NCBI RefSeq assembly: GCF_004323735.1
Contig: NZ_CP036455.1
Location: 677,101-741,100, forward strand
Length of the DNA: 64,000 nucleotides
Direction of reading: 5' to 3'
Source of the DNA: Streptomonospora litoralis
GTDB taxonomy: Bacteria > Actinomycetota > Actinomycetes > Streptosporangiales > Streptosporangiaceae
The notes below the pieces were generated by a model. It did no database searches. It saw only the letters and a list, made by a program, of their open reading frames with translations, and was not told the DNA's origin. A program made the translations under genes and the position numbers. Below are positions 1-8,209 of the stretch, piece after piece (the first letter of the stretch is position 1; every line of letters begins with the position of its first letter).

Positions 1-57
1 GGAATTCAACGACTGAACGTCCCCGCTCTCCTCGACCCGCATATAGGGCCCGTCCAC
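1..57 (-). CDS. 5' end of an unidentified gene, cut by the window edge
   Basis: On the minus strand a GTG at 57-55 is preceded by GGAGGAA at a normal ribosome-binding distance and opens 19 codons (MDGPYMRVEESGDVQSLNS) that run off the window. Too little is visible to name a family. The competing reading is a plus-strand gene ending in EFND with a TGA at 14-16. I favour the minus-strand reading because of the ribosome-binding site, but the evidence is thin. Confidence 0.35.
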   Translation of the reverse strand, partial: MDGPYMRVEESGDVQSLNS

Positions 58-545
58 GGTTCTTCCTCCCAGTGTGGGGCGCGGCCGATGAGGGAGTGCA
101 CGGCGGTGCGGGGACGGGTGCCTTGCCGTTTGGCCGTGTCGATCGGTCGTAACTGGTTGAGTGGGGTTCATAGGGGGGCAGTCCTCGCTCACCGTGGCAC
201 TCATCTTCTCAGTGGTTACCCGGGCGCTGTCGGTTCTACGCTCTTACTCAGGAGTTAGACAGCTATCTCGGGAGGTTTACGCCGTTGTCCGGATATCGGA
301 CTCAGGGGAATCCGGGTGCGGTTGGGGCCGAATCGGTGATTCGGTGCACACGGTGATGGCTGCCGTCACTACACTGATCGGGTCCTCGGCCGACGGCGCG
401 GTCGGCGCGCCGGCTCGGCCTGCGCGCACCGGCCGGAGCCCTTCGGCGGCCTCCGCGGTTTCGGATGCCGTCGGCCGGTTCGTGCCAGGACGGTTCCCGC
501 GCCGGAGCGCTCCGGCCGGCAGCGTGCGCTAGCTTGGAGTGGACG
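58..545. other. gene-free stretch upstream of the DUF3017 gene
   Basis: About 490 bases with no reading frame that resembles a protein; the open frames here are short, Arg/Ala-rich shadows. It presumably holds the promoter of the DUF3017 gene and of the minus-strand gene at the window edge. I see no clear hairpin, riboswitch or operator in it. Confidence 0.5.
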
Positions 546-926
546 GTGAGCCAGAACACGGTGGAGGAAGCGGTAGCAGCCGAATCGCGCCGACCCGACG
601 ACGAGCCAGAGCCCGACTCCGCTCCCGGGGAGCAGGAGCCCGGTGTCGGCGACGAGGCCCCCGGGTGGCTTTCACAGGTGCCCTATTTCCTTGTGCTGTC
701 CACCATGTCGGCCGGGATCGTGATCGTCGCGGCGGCGCATTTCAAGCGCGGGCCGGCGCTGATCGCCGGTTCGCTGCTGCTGGCCGCGGTCTTCCGCACC
801 GTGCTGCCTCCGCACAAGATCGGAATGCTCGCGGTGCGCAGGAGATGGCTCGACGTCATCACGTTCACCGGACTGGCCGTGCTGCTCATCGTGCTCGCAT
901 GGGTAGCGCCGCAACTGTCCCAGTAG
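546..926 (+). CDS. DUF3017 small integral membrane protein
   Basis: A 126-residue protein. The first ~40 residues are polar and acidic (rich in E, D, P). They are followed by three to four hydrophobic segments (about residues 43-62, 66-80 and 98-120) separated by the basic loop AVRRRW, so it should sit in the cytoplasmic membrane. This acidic-tail-plus-helices layout matches actinobacterial DUF3017 proteins, which are usually next to folD or a TCA-cycle dehydrogenase; here icd follows 270 bases downstream. The GTG at 546 was chosen because GGAG lies about 8 bases upstream and earlier in-frame residues look non-coding. No function is known for the family. Family assignment is from overall pattern. 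Confidence 0.65.
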   Translation: MSQNTVEEAVAAESRRPDDEPEPDSAPGEQEPGVGDEAPGWLSQVPYFLVLSTMSAGIVIVAAAHFKRGPALIAGSLLLAAVFRTVLPPHKIGMLAVRRRWLDVITFTGLAVLLIVLAWVAPQLSQ

Positions 927-938
927 GCGTCTAATAAG

Positions 939-950
939 CTTGATATCGAG
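939..950. promoter_or_regulatory. near-palindrome CTTGATATCGAG upstream of icd
   Basis: An AT-rich dyad lies between the DUF3017 stop and icd in otherwise very GC-rich DNA. Arms CTTGAT and ATCGAG are complementary except for one position. Its size and place suit a dimeric repressor upstream of a TCA-cycle gene. The regulator is unknown. Confidence 0.35.
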
Positions 951-1195
951 ATACTGCAGACGTTCGATCGACGAAGCCGCCGCCCGCTGAGCACCGGTGG
1001 GGACGACCGCCACCGGATCCCGGCCGCGGCGCGTCCGGCGGCTCTGCGGCGAGCTCATGAGGCGTGTCGCGGACACACCGGCCTCCCCGCGGCGCAGCGC
1101 GGCCACCGCCGCGTCCGCCGTGGTGCGACCGGTATGCCCCGGCGCCGCCTCCAGCCACATGACGGCTAGCCGAAACGAAGGGACAGCCACCAGCC

Positions 1196-2413
1196 ATGGC
1201 CAAAATCAAGGTCGAGAATCCCGTAGTAGAGCTCGACGGCGACGAGATGACGCGGATCATCTGGTCCTTCATCAAGGACCGGCTGATCCTGCCCTACCTG
1301 GACGTCGATCTGAAGTACTACGACCTGGGGATCGAGGAGCGCGACCGCACCGACGACCAGATCACCGTCGACGCCGCCAAGGCCATCCGCGAGCACGGCG
1401 TCGGCGTCAAGTGCGCCACCATCACCCCCGACGAGGCCCGCGTCGAGGAGTTCGGGCTGAAGAAGATGTGGCGCTCGCCCAACGGGACGATCCGCAACAT
1501 CCTCGGCGGGGTCATCTTCCGCGAGCCCATCGTCTGCGAGAACGTGCCCCGGCTGGTGCCCGGCTGGACCAAGCCGATCATCGTCGGCCGCCACGCCCAC
1601 GGCGACCAGTACAAGGCCAGCGACTTCAAGGTGCCCGGCCCCGGTACGGTCACCATCACCTACACCCCCGAGGACGGCGGCGAGCCCATCGAGATGGAGG
1701 TCGCCAACTTCCCCGAGGGCGGCGGCGTGGCCATGGGCATGTACAACTACCGCCGGTCGATCGAGGACTTCGCCCGCGCCAGCCTGAACTACGGCCTGGA
1801 CCGCGGCTACCCGGTCTACATGTCGACCAAGAACACGATCCTCAAGTCCTACGACGGCATGTTCAAGGACGTGTTCGAGGAGATCTACGAGAACGAGTTC
1901 AAGGACCGCTTCGAGGCGGCCGGCCTCACCTACGAGCACCGGCTGATCGACGACATGGTCGCCGCCGCCCTGAAGTGGGAGGGCGGCTACGTCTGGGCCT
2001 GCAAGAACTACGACGGCGACGTGCAGTCCGACACGGTCGCCCAGGGCTTCGGCTCGCTGGGCCTGATGACCTCGGTGCTGCGCACCGCCGACGGCCGGAC
2101 CGTCGAGGCCGAGGCCGCCCACGGCACGGTCACCCGGCACTTCCGCCGGCACCAGCAGGGCGAGCCCACCTCCACCAACCCCATCGCGTCCATCTTCGCC
2201 TGGACCCGGGGCCTGGAGCACCGCGGCAAGCTCGACAACACCCCCGCGGTCGTCGAGTTCGCCAACACCCTGGAGAAGGTCGTCGTCTCGACCGTCGAGG
2301 GCGGCCAGATGACCAAGGACCTCGCGCTGCTGGTCGGCGGCGACCAGGGCTTCCTCACCACCCAGGAGTTCCTCGCCGTGCTCGACGAGAACCTGCAGAA
2401 GCGCCTGGCCTGA
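1196..2413 (+). CDS. icd: NADP-dependent isocitrate dehydrogenase
   Basis: Oxidative decarboxylation of isocitrate to 2-oxoglutarate with NADP in the TCA cycle, in the cytoplasm. The 405-residue length and motifs fit the homodimeric, eukaryote-like subfamily rather than the E. coli type or the monomeric type. The substrate loop [12 protein letters not shown] is at residues 94-105, the phosphate-binding stretch [14 protein letters not shown] is at 131-144, and the C-terminal cofactor region contains [11 protein letters not shown]. The ATG at 1196 begins [18 protein letters not shown], the normal N-terminus of the subfamily. It appears to be a single-gene unit followed by a strong hairpin. All expected parts are present and nothing is truncated. 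Confidence 0.96.
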   Translation: MAKIKVENPVVELDGDEMTRIIWSFIKDRLILPYLDVDLKYYDLGIEERDRTDDQITVDAAKAIREHGVGVKCATITPDEARVEEFGLKKMWRSPNGTIRNILGGVIFREPIVCENVPRLVPGWTKPIIVGRHAHGDQYKASDFKVPGPGTVTITYTPEDGGEPIEMEVANFPEGGGVAMGMYNYRRSIEDFARASLNYGLDRGYPVYMSTKNTILKSYDGMFKDVFEEIYENEFKDRFEAAGLTYEHRLIDDMVAAALKWEGGYVWACKNYDGDVQSDTVAQGFGSLGLMTSVLRTADGRTVEAEAAHGTVTRHFRRHQQGEPTSTNPIASIFAWTRGLEHRGKLDNTPAVVEFANTLEKVVVSTVEGGQMTKDLALLVGGDQGFLTTQEFLAVLDENLQKRLA

Positions 2414-2437
2414 GGCGCGCCGCGCCCTTGGGTGCTC

Positions 2438-2469
2438 AGGGCCGCTCCGCCGTGCCGCGGGGCGGCCCT
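2438..2469 (+). terminator. hairpin terminator after icd
   Basis: A 13-base stem (2438-2450 with 2457-2469, one G-T pair) closes a 6-base loop 25 bases after the icd stop. There is no long T run, as usual for actinomycete terminators. Confidence 0.7.
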
Positions 2470-2480
2470 TCGCGTGGGCC

Positions 2481-2503
2481 GTAGCGCCCTGCGACGGCGC
2501 TAC
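2481..2503 (+). terminator. second hairpin after icd
   Basis: A perfect 8-base stem, GTAGCGCC with GGCGCTAC, and a 7-base loop, 11 bases after the main icd hairpin. Probably a back-up terminator. Confidence 0.5.
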
Positions 2504-2706
2504 CGCACGGATACGAAGCGTTATTTCTACCGGTAGTGCGGCGAACGCCACTCTTGTGTGGTTCGCGTGTTTCGCGAGTATTGCCCTATCTTGGAGTCAT
2601 CTGCCCGTTGGGTTCATCCCGCGGACACAGATCCCGAACCATTTAGGCCGACGTGCCGGCCGTGCGCCCGCTGGGGGGTAGGCGCGCGCGGTGCGGAACG
2701 TCCGGG

Positions 2707-2738
2707 AAAGGGCCCGTCGCTGCGGCGACGGGCCCTTT
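2707..2738 (-). terminator. hairpin terminator of the LCP gene
   Basis: A perfect 14-base stem (2707-2720 with 2725-2738) with loop TGCG. Read on the minus strand it lies 66 bases past the LCP stop codon and ends in TTT. It would also stop read-through from icd. Confidence 0.75.
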
Positions 2739-2803
2739 CATTCGGGCAGGGGTTTCGGCGGGGGTGCGGGAGGGGGCCTGCCGGCGCCGGAGCACCGGCA
2801 GGA

Positions 2804-4027
2804 TCACTCCTGCATCGCGCTCTCGGGGATCGGCTCCCCCTCCTGCATCGCGCCGAACATCTCCGCCGAGCGCGCCTCGTCCCACAGCACCACCGAACCC
2901 GCGCCCGCGATGGTGGGCGTGGAGGCCACCGGAACCGCCGACGTCGCCGGGTCCTCGCGCATGGCCAGCGCCATGCCCGCCAGGTCGGTCAGGTGGTCGC
3001 CCTCGTCGACGACGAACGTGTCGGTGCCCTCGGTGACCAGCGGGATCGAGCGGAAGGGGTTGAGCAGCGTACCGGGGGAGGTGGCCTTGGAGATCAGCGC
3101 ACTGAAGAACTCCCGCTGCCGCTGGATGCGGTCCAGGTCGGCGCGCACGGTGGCGCGCGTGCGCACGTAGCCCAGCGCGGTCTCACCGTCCATCTGCTGG
3201 CAGCCGGCCTCGATGTCGAGGTCGGCCTTGGGGTCCTGGATGGCCTGCTCGGGGCACATCTCCACCCCGCCGACGGCGTTGACGATGCCGACGAACCCGG
3301 AGAACCCGACCTCGACGTAGTGGTCGATGCGCACGCCGCTGGCCTGCTCGAAGGTCTGCACGAGCCTGGTGGGTCCGCCGCCCAGAGCCTCGGCGAAGGC
3401 CGCGTTGATCTTGCTCTGGCCGATGCCGGGGATCTCCACGTAGGAGTCCCGCGGCACGCTGACGATGGTGGGTTTGCCCGACTCGGGCACGTAGAGCACC
3501 ATGATCGTGTCCGTGCGCTTACCGCTGGCGTCGCCCGTGCCCAGCTGCTGCTGCTCCTCGTCGCTGAGCCCTTCGCGGCTGTCGGAGCCCACGATCATGT
3601 AGGTCTCGCCGGGCTGGTCCTCCAGCCGTCCTTCGTACTCCAGGGCCGACACGCGCTGCAGCCGGGAATCGGCCCAGACGTAGAAGCCGACGGGGAAGAC
3701 CACCAGCACGACCAGCAGCAGCACCAGGATCGTCCGCCGGCGCCGACGGCGCTGCTCGCGGATGCGCCGCGCGCGCCCGGACCCGTCGTAGCTGCGCCCG
3801 CGCCCGGAACCGCCCGGGGAGGGCCGGCGCCGCGGCTCGTCCTCGGCCGGCGGCATCCGCCGCGTGGGCCCCGCCCGACCCGCCGAAGAGCGCTCCTGTG
3901 AGCGGCGCGGGCGGTAGAGCTTCTCGATCTCGTCGGCCCCGCCGCCGGGGGTGCGGCGGAACACCCCGGTCCGGTCGGCATCACCGCCACCCGACCCGCG
4001 TCCTCGCCCGTAATGCCCGTCAACCAT
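2804..4027 (-). CDS. LytR-CpsA-Psr (LCP) family wall-polymer ligase
   Basis: LCP enzymes move polyprenyl-linked anionic glycopolymers onto peptidoglycan outside the membrane. The 407-residue protein has a ~97-residue Arg/Gly-rich cytoplasmic tail, one membrane helix at about 99-118, and an extracellular LCP domain from about 143 to 310. The domain carries MIVGSDSREGL (144-154), the conserved RTDT (171-174) and SVPRDSYVEIPG (190-201), including the Arg and Asp residues that bind pyrophosphate. It lacks the extra C-terminal LytR_C domain of the second LCP protein in this window (45467-47002). It is transcribed alone, away from the sugar genes. The polymer substrate cannot be told from sequence. 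Confidence 0.9.
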   Translation of the reverse strand: MVDGHYGRGRGSGGGDADRTGVFRRTPGGGADEIEKLYRPRRSQERSSAGRAGPTRRMPPAEDEPRRRPSPGGSGRGRSYDGSGRARRIREQRRRRRRTILVLLLVVLVVFPVGFYVWADSRLQRVSALEYEGRLEDQPGETYMIVGSDSREGLSDEEQQQLGTGDASGKRTDTIMVLYVPESGKPTIVSVPRDSYVEIPGIGQSKINAAFAEALGGGPTRLVQTFEQASGVRIDHYVEVGFSGFVGIVNAVGGVEMCPEQAIQDPKADLDIEAGCQQMDGETALGYVRTRATVRADLDRIQRQREFFSALISKATSPGTLLNPFRSIPLVTEGTDTFVVDEGDHLTDLAGMALAMREDPATSAVPVASTPTIAGAGSVVLWDEARSAEMFGAMQEGEPIPESAMQE

Positions 4028-4246
4028 GGCTCTGGTCGCCCATCTGTGAAGTCACCACATGTGAGGTCAAGGTCAAGCCGTCCCCTTTTACTGCATTGGG
4101 ACTCGCCACAGCCTAGCCAGGTTCCCGCCGTGACCGACCCGTGTCCGCGTTCCCGCCCGCGCAGGTCCCAGAAGGACACCCTCGCCACACAGGTCGCCTC
4201 GTGTGCCGTCGGCGCCACTCACATGCGGCACTGCTCGCCGGGTAGG

Positions 4247-4270
4247 CCGAGGGGCCCGCCGGCCCCTCGG
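4247..4270 (-). terminator. hairpin terminator of the gal operon
   Basis: A 10-base perfect stem, CCGAGGGGCC with GGCCCCTCGG, and loop CGCC, directly after the galK stop codon on the minus strand. Confidence 0.65.
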
Positions 4271-4277
4271 CGGCCGG

Positions 4278-5606
4278 TCAGCGCAGGCGGCGGGCTCCCT
4301 GGGAGGGGAGAGCGACGCGCAGGGCGGGGGCGGTAAAGCCCCGCTCGGCGAAGGCGTCGGTGACCGCCTTCTCGACGGCCTCCAGGCGGGACTCGGGGGC
4401 CAGGGCGACGGCGCTGCCGCCGAAGCCGCCGCCGGTCATGCGGGCTCCGCGGGCTCCGGCGGCGACGGCGGTCTCCACGGCGGTGTCGAGTTCGGGCGTG
4501 GAGATCTGGAACTGGTCGCGCATGGACAGGTGGGAGGCCGTGAACACCGCACCCAGCTCACCCAGCGCGTTCGCGCGCATCAGCCCCACGGCGGCGTTCA
4601 CCCGGTGGATCTCGGTGACCACGTGGCGGACGCGGTCGACGAGCAGCGGGTCGTCCAGGCGGGACAGGCTCGCCTGGAGGTCCTCCACGTCGCGCAGCGC
4701 GTCGACGCCGAGGATGCGGGCGGCGCGGGTGCACTCGTCGTAGCGGGCGGCGTAACCGCCGGTGGTGTCGCTGAGCTTGTGTTCGACGCGGGTGTCGATG
4801 ATGAGCAGCCGCAGCCCCGCGTCCTCCAGCGGGAAGGGGACGTTGCTCGCCGCGCCGCTGCGGCAGTCCAGGTAGAGGGCGTGGCCCTCGGTGCAGCGCA
4901 GCGAGGCGCTCTGGTCGAGGATGCCGGTGGGGGCGCCGACGTAGGCGTTCTCCGCGCGGCGGGCGATCGTGGCCATGGCGGGGCGGTCGGCGGCCAGTCC
5001 GGTCAGGCCGTGGGCTTCGGCCAGGGCGAGCAGGACCGCGCACTCCAGAGCGGCCGAGGAGGACAGGGCGGCGCCGACGGGCAGGTCGGAGTCGAGCAGG
5101 ATGCGCGCGCCGGCCCCGGGCGGCAGGTGCCCGGCCTCGCGCGCCGCCCAGAACACGCCGGCGACGTAGGCGCCCCACCCCTCGACGGGGTCCTGCGGGT
5201 CGAGGTCGGCGACGGCGAAGCCGACCTGCTCGCCCGGGCGCTGGGCGCTGCGCACCTCGGCTGTGCCGTCGTCCGTGGGCGTCAGCGCCAGGGTGACGCC
5301 CCAGGGCAGCGCCATCGGCAGCACCAGGCCGTCGTTGTAGTCGGTGTGCTCGCCCATCAGGTTGACGCGGCCGGGCGCGTGCCAGACCCCGAGCGGGTCG
5401 CGGCCGAACGCGGCGGCGAACGCCGCCGCGGTCTCGTCGGTGTCCACCACGTGCTCCGTCTCCTCCTCTGCCGGTGCCCGGCTCGAATCCTGCGGGCCGC
5501 GGGCGGATTCCCGCAGCCCCGCCGCGGCCGCCGGCGCGGCCGGGGCGGTGGCCGCACCCGCAGATGCGGCCGCGCGCCGGAACGGCGCGAGAAAGCGGTT
5601 CAGCAC
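4278..5606 (-). CDS. galK: galactokinase
   Basis: Phosphorylates galactose to galactose-1-phosphate, the first step of the Leloir pathway. GHMP-kinase signatures are present: GRVNLMGEHTDYND (residues 79-92), the ATP loop VGAALSSSAALE (177-188) and MTGGGFGGSAVAL near the C-terminus. It is the last gene of galT-galE-galK. The start is uncertain. The GTG at 5606 has a good GAGGAGAGG site, but its first ~50 residues are Ala-rich and low in complexity. A second GTG at 5450, with AGAGGAGGAG about 9 bases upstream, gives a 390-residue protein closer to the family length of about 380-390. I list the longer form; the shorter may be the true one. Confidence 0.93.
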   Translation of the reverse strand: MLNRFLAPFRRAAASAGAATAPAAPAAAAGLRESARGPQDSSRAPAEEETEHVVDTDETAAAFAAAFGRDPLGVWHAPGRVNLMGEHTDYNDGLVLPMALPWGVTLALTPTDDGTAEVRSAQRPGEQVGFAVADLDPQDPVEGWGAYVAGVFWAAREAGHLPPGAGARILLDSDLPVGAALSSSAALECAVLLALAEAHGLTGLAADRPAMATIARRAENAYVGAPTGILDQSASLRCTEGHALYLDCRSGAASNVPFPLEDAGLRLLIIDTRVEHKLSDTTGGYAARYDECTRAARILGVDALRDVEDLQASLSRLDDPLLVDRVRHVVTEIHRVNAAVGLMRANALGELGAVFTASHLSMRDQFQISTPELDTAVETAVAAGARGARMTGGGFGGSAVALAPESRLEAVEKAVTDAFAERGFTAPALRVALPSQGARRLR

Positions 5607-5709
5607 GCTCGCCTCTCCTCGGTGGCTGCGCGGGCGGGGTGTCGTCGTGCCGGCCGTGCCGCGGCTGCTCTCGGGCCGCGTCCGCGCCGGCCCGGCTCGG
5701 TTGGGCCCT

Positions 5710-6690
5710 TCAGCCGGCCGCGGTGTCGGCGGCCGTGCGCCCGGTGTGGAACTCCCAGGCGTCGGCGACGATGCGGTGCAGTTCGGGGCGGCGCGGTGTC
5801 CAGCCGAGTTCGCGCCGCGCGCTCTCGCTGGAGGCGACCAGGGTCGCCGGATCGCCGGGGCGGCGCTCGGCGGAGACCGCCGGGACGGGGTGGCCGGTGA
5901 CCTTGCGGCACACGTCGATGACCTCGCGCACGGAGAACCCGGTGCCGTTGCCGAGGTTGAAGACGCGGTGCTCGCCGGGGCGGCAGCCGTCCAGGGCCAG
6001 CAGGTGGGCCTCGGCGAGGTCGGCGACGTGGATGTAGTCGCGCACGCAGCTGCCGTCGGCGGTGGGGTAGTCCTCGCCGTAGACGGCGACGGACTCGCGC
6101 AGGCCGCGGGCCACCTGCAGCACGATCGGGATGAGGTGGGTCTCGGGGTCGTGGCGCTCGCCGAGCCCCGCGTAGGCTCCGGCCACGTTGAAGTAGCGCA
6201 GGCTGACCGCGCCGATGCCGTGCAGGCGGGCGTACTCGGTCAGGGCGGTGTCGATGGCGGCCTTGGAGGCGCCGTAGGGGTTGCCCGGGCGCACGGGGGC
6301 GTCCTCGGGGATCGGGGAGGACTCGGGTTCGCCGTAGACGGCGGCGGTGGAGGAGAAGACGATGCGCCCGACCCCGTGGGTGCGCATCGCTTCCAGCAGC
6401 GCCAGGGTGCAGCCGAGGTTGCCGTCCCAGTAGCGCTCCGGGTGGGCCACCGACTCCGGCACCACCGATCGCGCGGCGAAGTGCAGGACTGCCTCGGCTC
6501 CGGTCTCGGCCAGCACCTCGGCGCCGCGCTCGCGGATGCCGCCCTCGAACAGGCGGCAGCCCGCGGGGACGGCGTCGCGGTGCCCGGTGGACAGGTCGTC
6601 GAGTACGGACACCTCGTGGCCTGCTTCGAGCAACTGGGCCGCGACGACACTGCCGATGTAGCCGGCGCCGCCGGTGACGAGGACTCTCAA
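5710..6690 (-). CDS. galE: UDP-glucose 4-epimerase
   Basis: Interconverts UDP-galactose and UDP-glucose, completing the Leloir pathway and linking it to the UDP-sugars used by the surface-polymer genes of this region. It is a 326-residue extended short-chain dehydrogenase. The NAD-binding GGAGYIGS is at residues 7-14, the catalytic Ser/Thr stretch SSTAAVYG at 113-120, and the YxxxK pair is Tyr139 and Lys143. The start is TTG at 6690, chosen because AAGGAG lies just upstream and the codon overlaps the galT stop in a TTGA arrangement, which suggests translational coupling. A gap of about 100 bases separates it from galK. Confidence 0.94.
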   Translation of the reverse strand: MRVLVTGGAGYIGSVVAAQLLEAGHEVSVLDDLSTGHRDAVPAGCRLFEGGIRERGAEVLAETGAEAVLHFAARSVVPESVAHPERYWDGNLGCTLALLEAMRTHGVGRIVFSSTAAVYGEPESSPIPEDAPVRPGNPYGASKAAIDTALTEYARLHGIGAVSLRYFNVAGAYAGLGERHDPETHLIPIVLQVARGLRESVAVYGEDYPTADGSCVRDYIHVADLAEAHLLALDGCRPGEHRVFNLGNGTGFSVREVIDVCRKVTGHPVPAVSAERRPGDPATLVASSESARRELGWTPRRPELHRIVADAWEFHTGRTAADTAAG

Positions 6691-7865
6691 CGCTGCTCCT
6701 TGCTGTCGGTGGGGTGGGCCGCGGCGGCCTGCGAGGGCAGGGCGGTGCGGATGCGCTCGGCGGCGTCCTCGGGGGCGACGTCGTTGATCCACGCCGCCAT
6801 GCCCGACTCCGACCCCGCGAGGTACTTCAGTTTCCCAGGGGCGCGGCGCAGCGTGAACAACTGCAGGTGCAGCCCGAACTCGCCGTCGGGGGTGCCGTCG
6901 GGCGCGACGGGTGCCTGGTGCCAGGCCGCGATGTAGGGCGTGGGCGGATCGGTGCCCTCGCCGGGCTGGGGGAACAGGGTGTCGAAGCCGCGCACCAGGT
7001 CGAGGTACATGCGGGCGAGTTCGTCGCGCTGGGCGGTGTCGAGTTCGGCCAGGGTGGACACGCGCCGCAGCGGGAAGAGGCGGACCTCGTAGGGCCAGCG
7101 GGCCGCGGCGGGTACGAACGCGGTCCAGTGCTCGCCCTCGGTGACGATACGGGTGCCGGCTCGGCGCTCGTCGGCGACGACCCGGTCGAAGAGGTTGCCG
7201 CCGGTGGCGGCGCGGTGCTTGCGGGCGGCCTCGGTCATGGCCTCGATACGCGGCGGCACGAACGGGTAGGCGTAGATCTGGCCGTGGGGGTGCTGCAGGG
7301 TCACCCCGATCTCGATCCCGCGGTTCTCGAAGGGATAGACGTGGGCGACGTCGGATCGGGCGCCCAGCGCTTCGGTGCGGTCGGCCCAGGCTTCGACGAC
7401 GGTGCGGGCCCGTTCGGGCGAGAGGTCGCCGAAGGAGGCGGAGTGGTCCGAGGTGAAGCACACGACCTCGCAGCGCCCGGCGCCCGGGCGCGCGGTCAGC
7501 GCGGGGTCGTCGTCCGCGGCCGGTTCGGGCGGGGCCGGGGCGGGCGCCAGGGAGGGGAACCGGTTCTCGAAGACGACCACGTCGTAGTCACCCGCCGGGA
7601 TCTCGCTCAGGCGGTCGCCGCGGGTGGGATCGAGCGGGCACTCGTCGGGCGGCGGGAGGAACGTGCGGTTCTGCCGGTGGGCGGCGAGGGTCACCCATTC
7701 GTCGAGGAGCGGGTCGTAGCGCAGCTGCGAGCCGGAGGAGAACGGCGGCAGCGGCCTGCGGTCCGCGACCTCGGCCCGGCCGGTGTCGGGGGATTCGTCG
7801 TAGTAGATGATCTCCCGTCCGTCAGCGAGCCGTCCCGTCGATCGAAAAACCTGTCGAGTTCGCAC
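6687..7865 (-). CDS. galT: galactose-1-phosphate uridylyltransferase
   Basis: Transfers UMP from UDP-glucose to galactose-1-phosphate through a uridylylated histidine. The 392-residue protein has the active-site HPHGQ at 192-196, with His194 as the expected nucleophile and Gln196 stabilising the intermediate. It is first in the operon galT-galE-galK. The start is GTG at 7865; there is no ribosome-binding site, but a -10-like TAGACT ends 6 bases before it, so the message may be leaderless. An alternative internal start is possible but would remove the usual N-terminal region. Confidence 0.93.
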   Translation of the reverse strand: MRTRQVFRSTGRLADGREIIYYDESPDTGRAEVADRRPLPPFSSGSQLRYDPLLDEWVTLAAHRQNRTFLPPPDECPLDPTRGDRLSEIPAGDYDVVVFENRFPSLAPAPAPPEPAADDDPALTARPGAGRCEVVCFTSDHSASFGDLSPERARTVVEAWADRTEALGARSDVAHVYPFENRGIEIGVTLQHPHGQIYAYPFVPPRIEAMTEAARKHRAATGGNLFDRVVADERRAGTRIVTEGEHWTAFVPAAARWPYEVRLFPLRRVSTLAELDTAQRDELARMYLDLVRGFDTLFPQPGEGTDPPTPYIAAWHQAPVAPDGTPDGEFGLHLQLFTLRRAPGKLKYLAGSESGMAAWINDVAPEDAAERIRTALPSQAAAAHPTDSKEQR

Positions 7866-8209
7866 AAGTTCAGTCTAGAGCATGCGGTATTCGACTTCAT
7901 TGGACCGCATATGAATGATGTTGATCGGCCTTCGGTGGATGTGCCCGAAGCGCGGCCATCTTTCCGGTCCGCGGTCACCCGGCGCGCCCTCGGCGCCGGC
8001 GGGTGCGCCGCCTTCGGGGGTTCCATGACCTGGGCTACGGTCGGCGTAGGCCGCACAAGGGCGAACCCGCCCATGCCGCCGGGCTCGCAGGGCGGCGCGG
8101 GCGGACACGCCGCACCGGCGCGCCGGATGCGCCGCGGGCGGCGCCCTGCGGCCGAACCACGGCAGGCGACGGCGGGCGGACGAGTGCAGCGGAAGGAGGC
8201 CCGGGGCGA
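7866..8209. other. divergent promoter region between galT and the YihY gene
   Basis: About 340 gene-free bases between two divergent genes. The part next to galT (7866-7930) is notably AT-richer than its surroundings and should hold the gal promoter and any operator. The part next to the YihY gene is GC-rich and shows only the ribosome-binding site at 8191-8199. Confidence 0.5.
7872..7877 (-). promoter_or_regulatory. possible -10 element of the gal operon
   Basis: TAGACT on the minus strand ends 6 bases before the galT GTG, so transcription would begin at or next to the start codon. No convincing -35 hexamer is visible at the right distance. Confidence 0.35.

Noticed and set aside
1-16. Plus-strand gene end EFND-stop at the window edge.
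   Set aside because: Only four codons are visible; the minus-strand reading has a ribosome-binding site and start, so it is preferred, at low confidence.
934-959. Close likeness to a common cloning-vector polylinker (ATAAGCTTGATATCGA, then TGCAG).
   Set aside because: The match stops after 16 bases plus a short TGCAG, has no other vector sequence next to it, and both neighbouring genes are intact and continuous. It is better read as a natural AT-rich dyad; vector screening would settle it.
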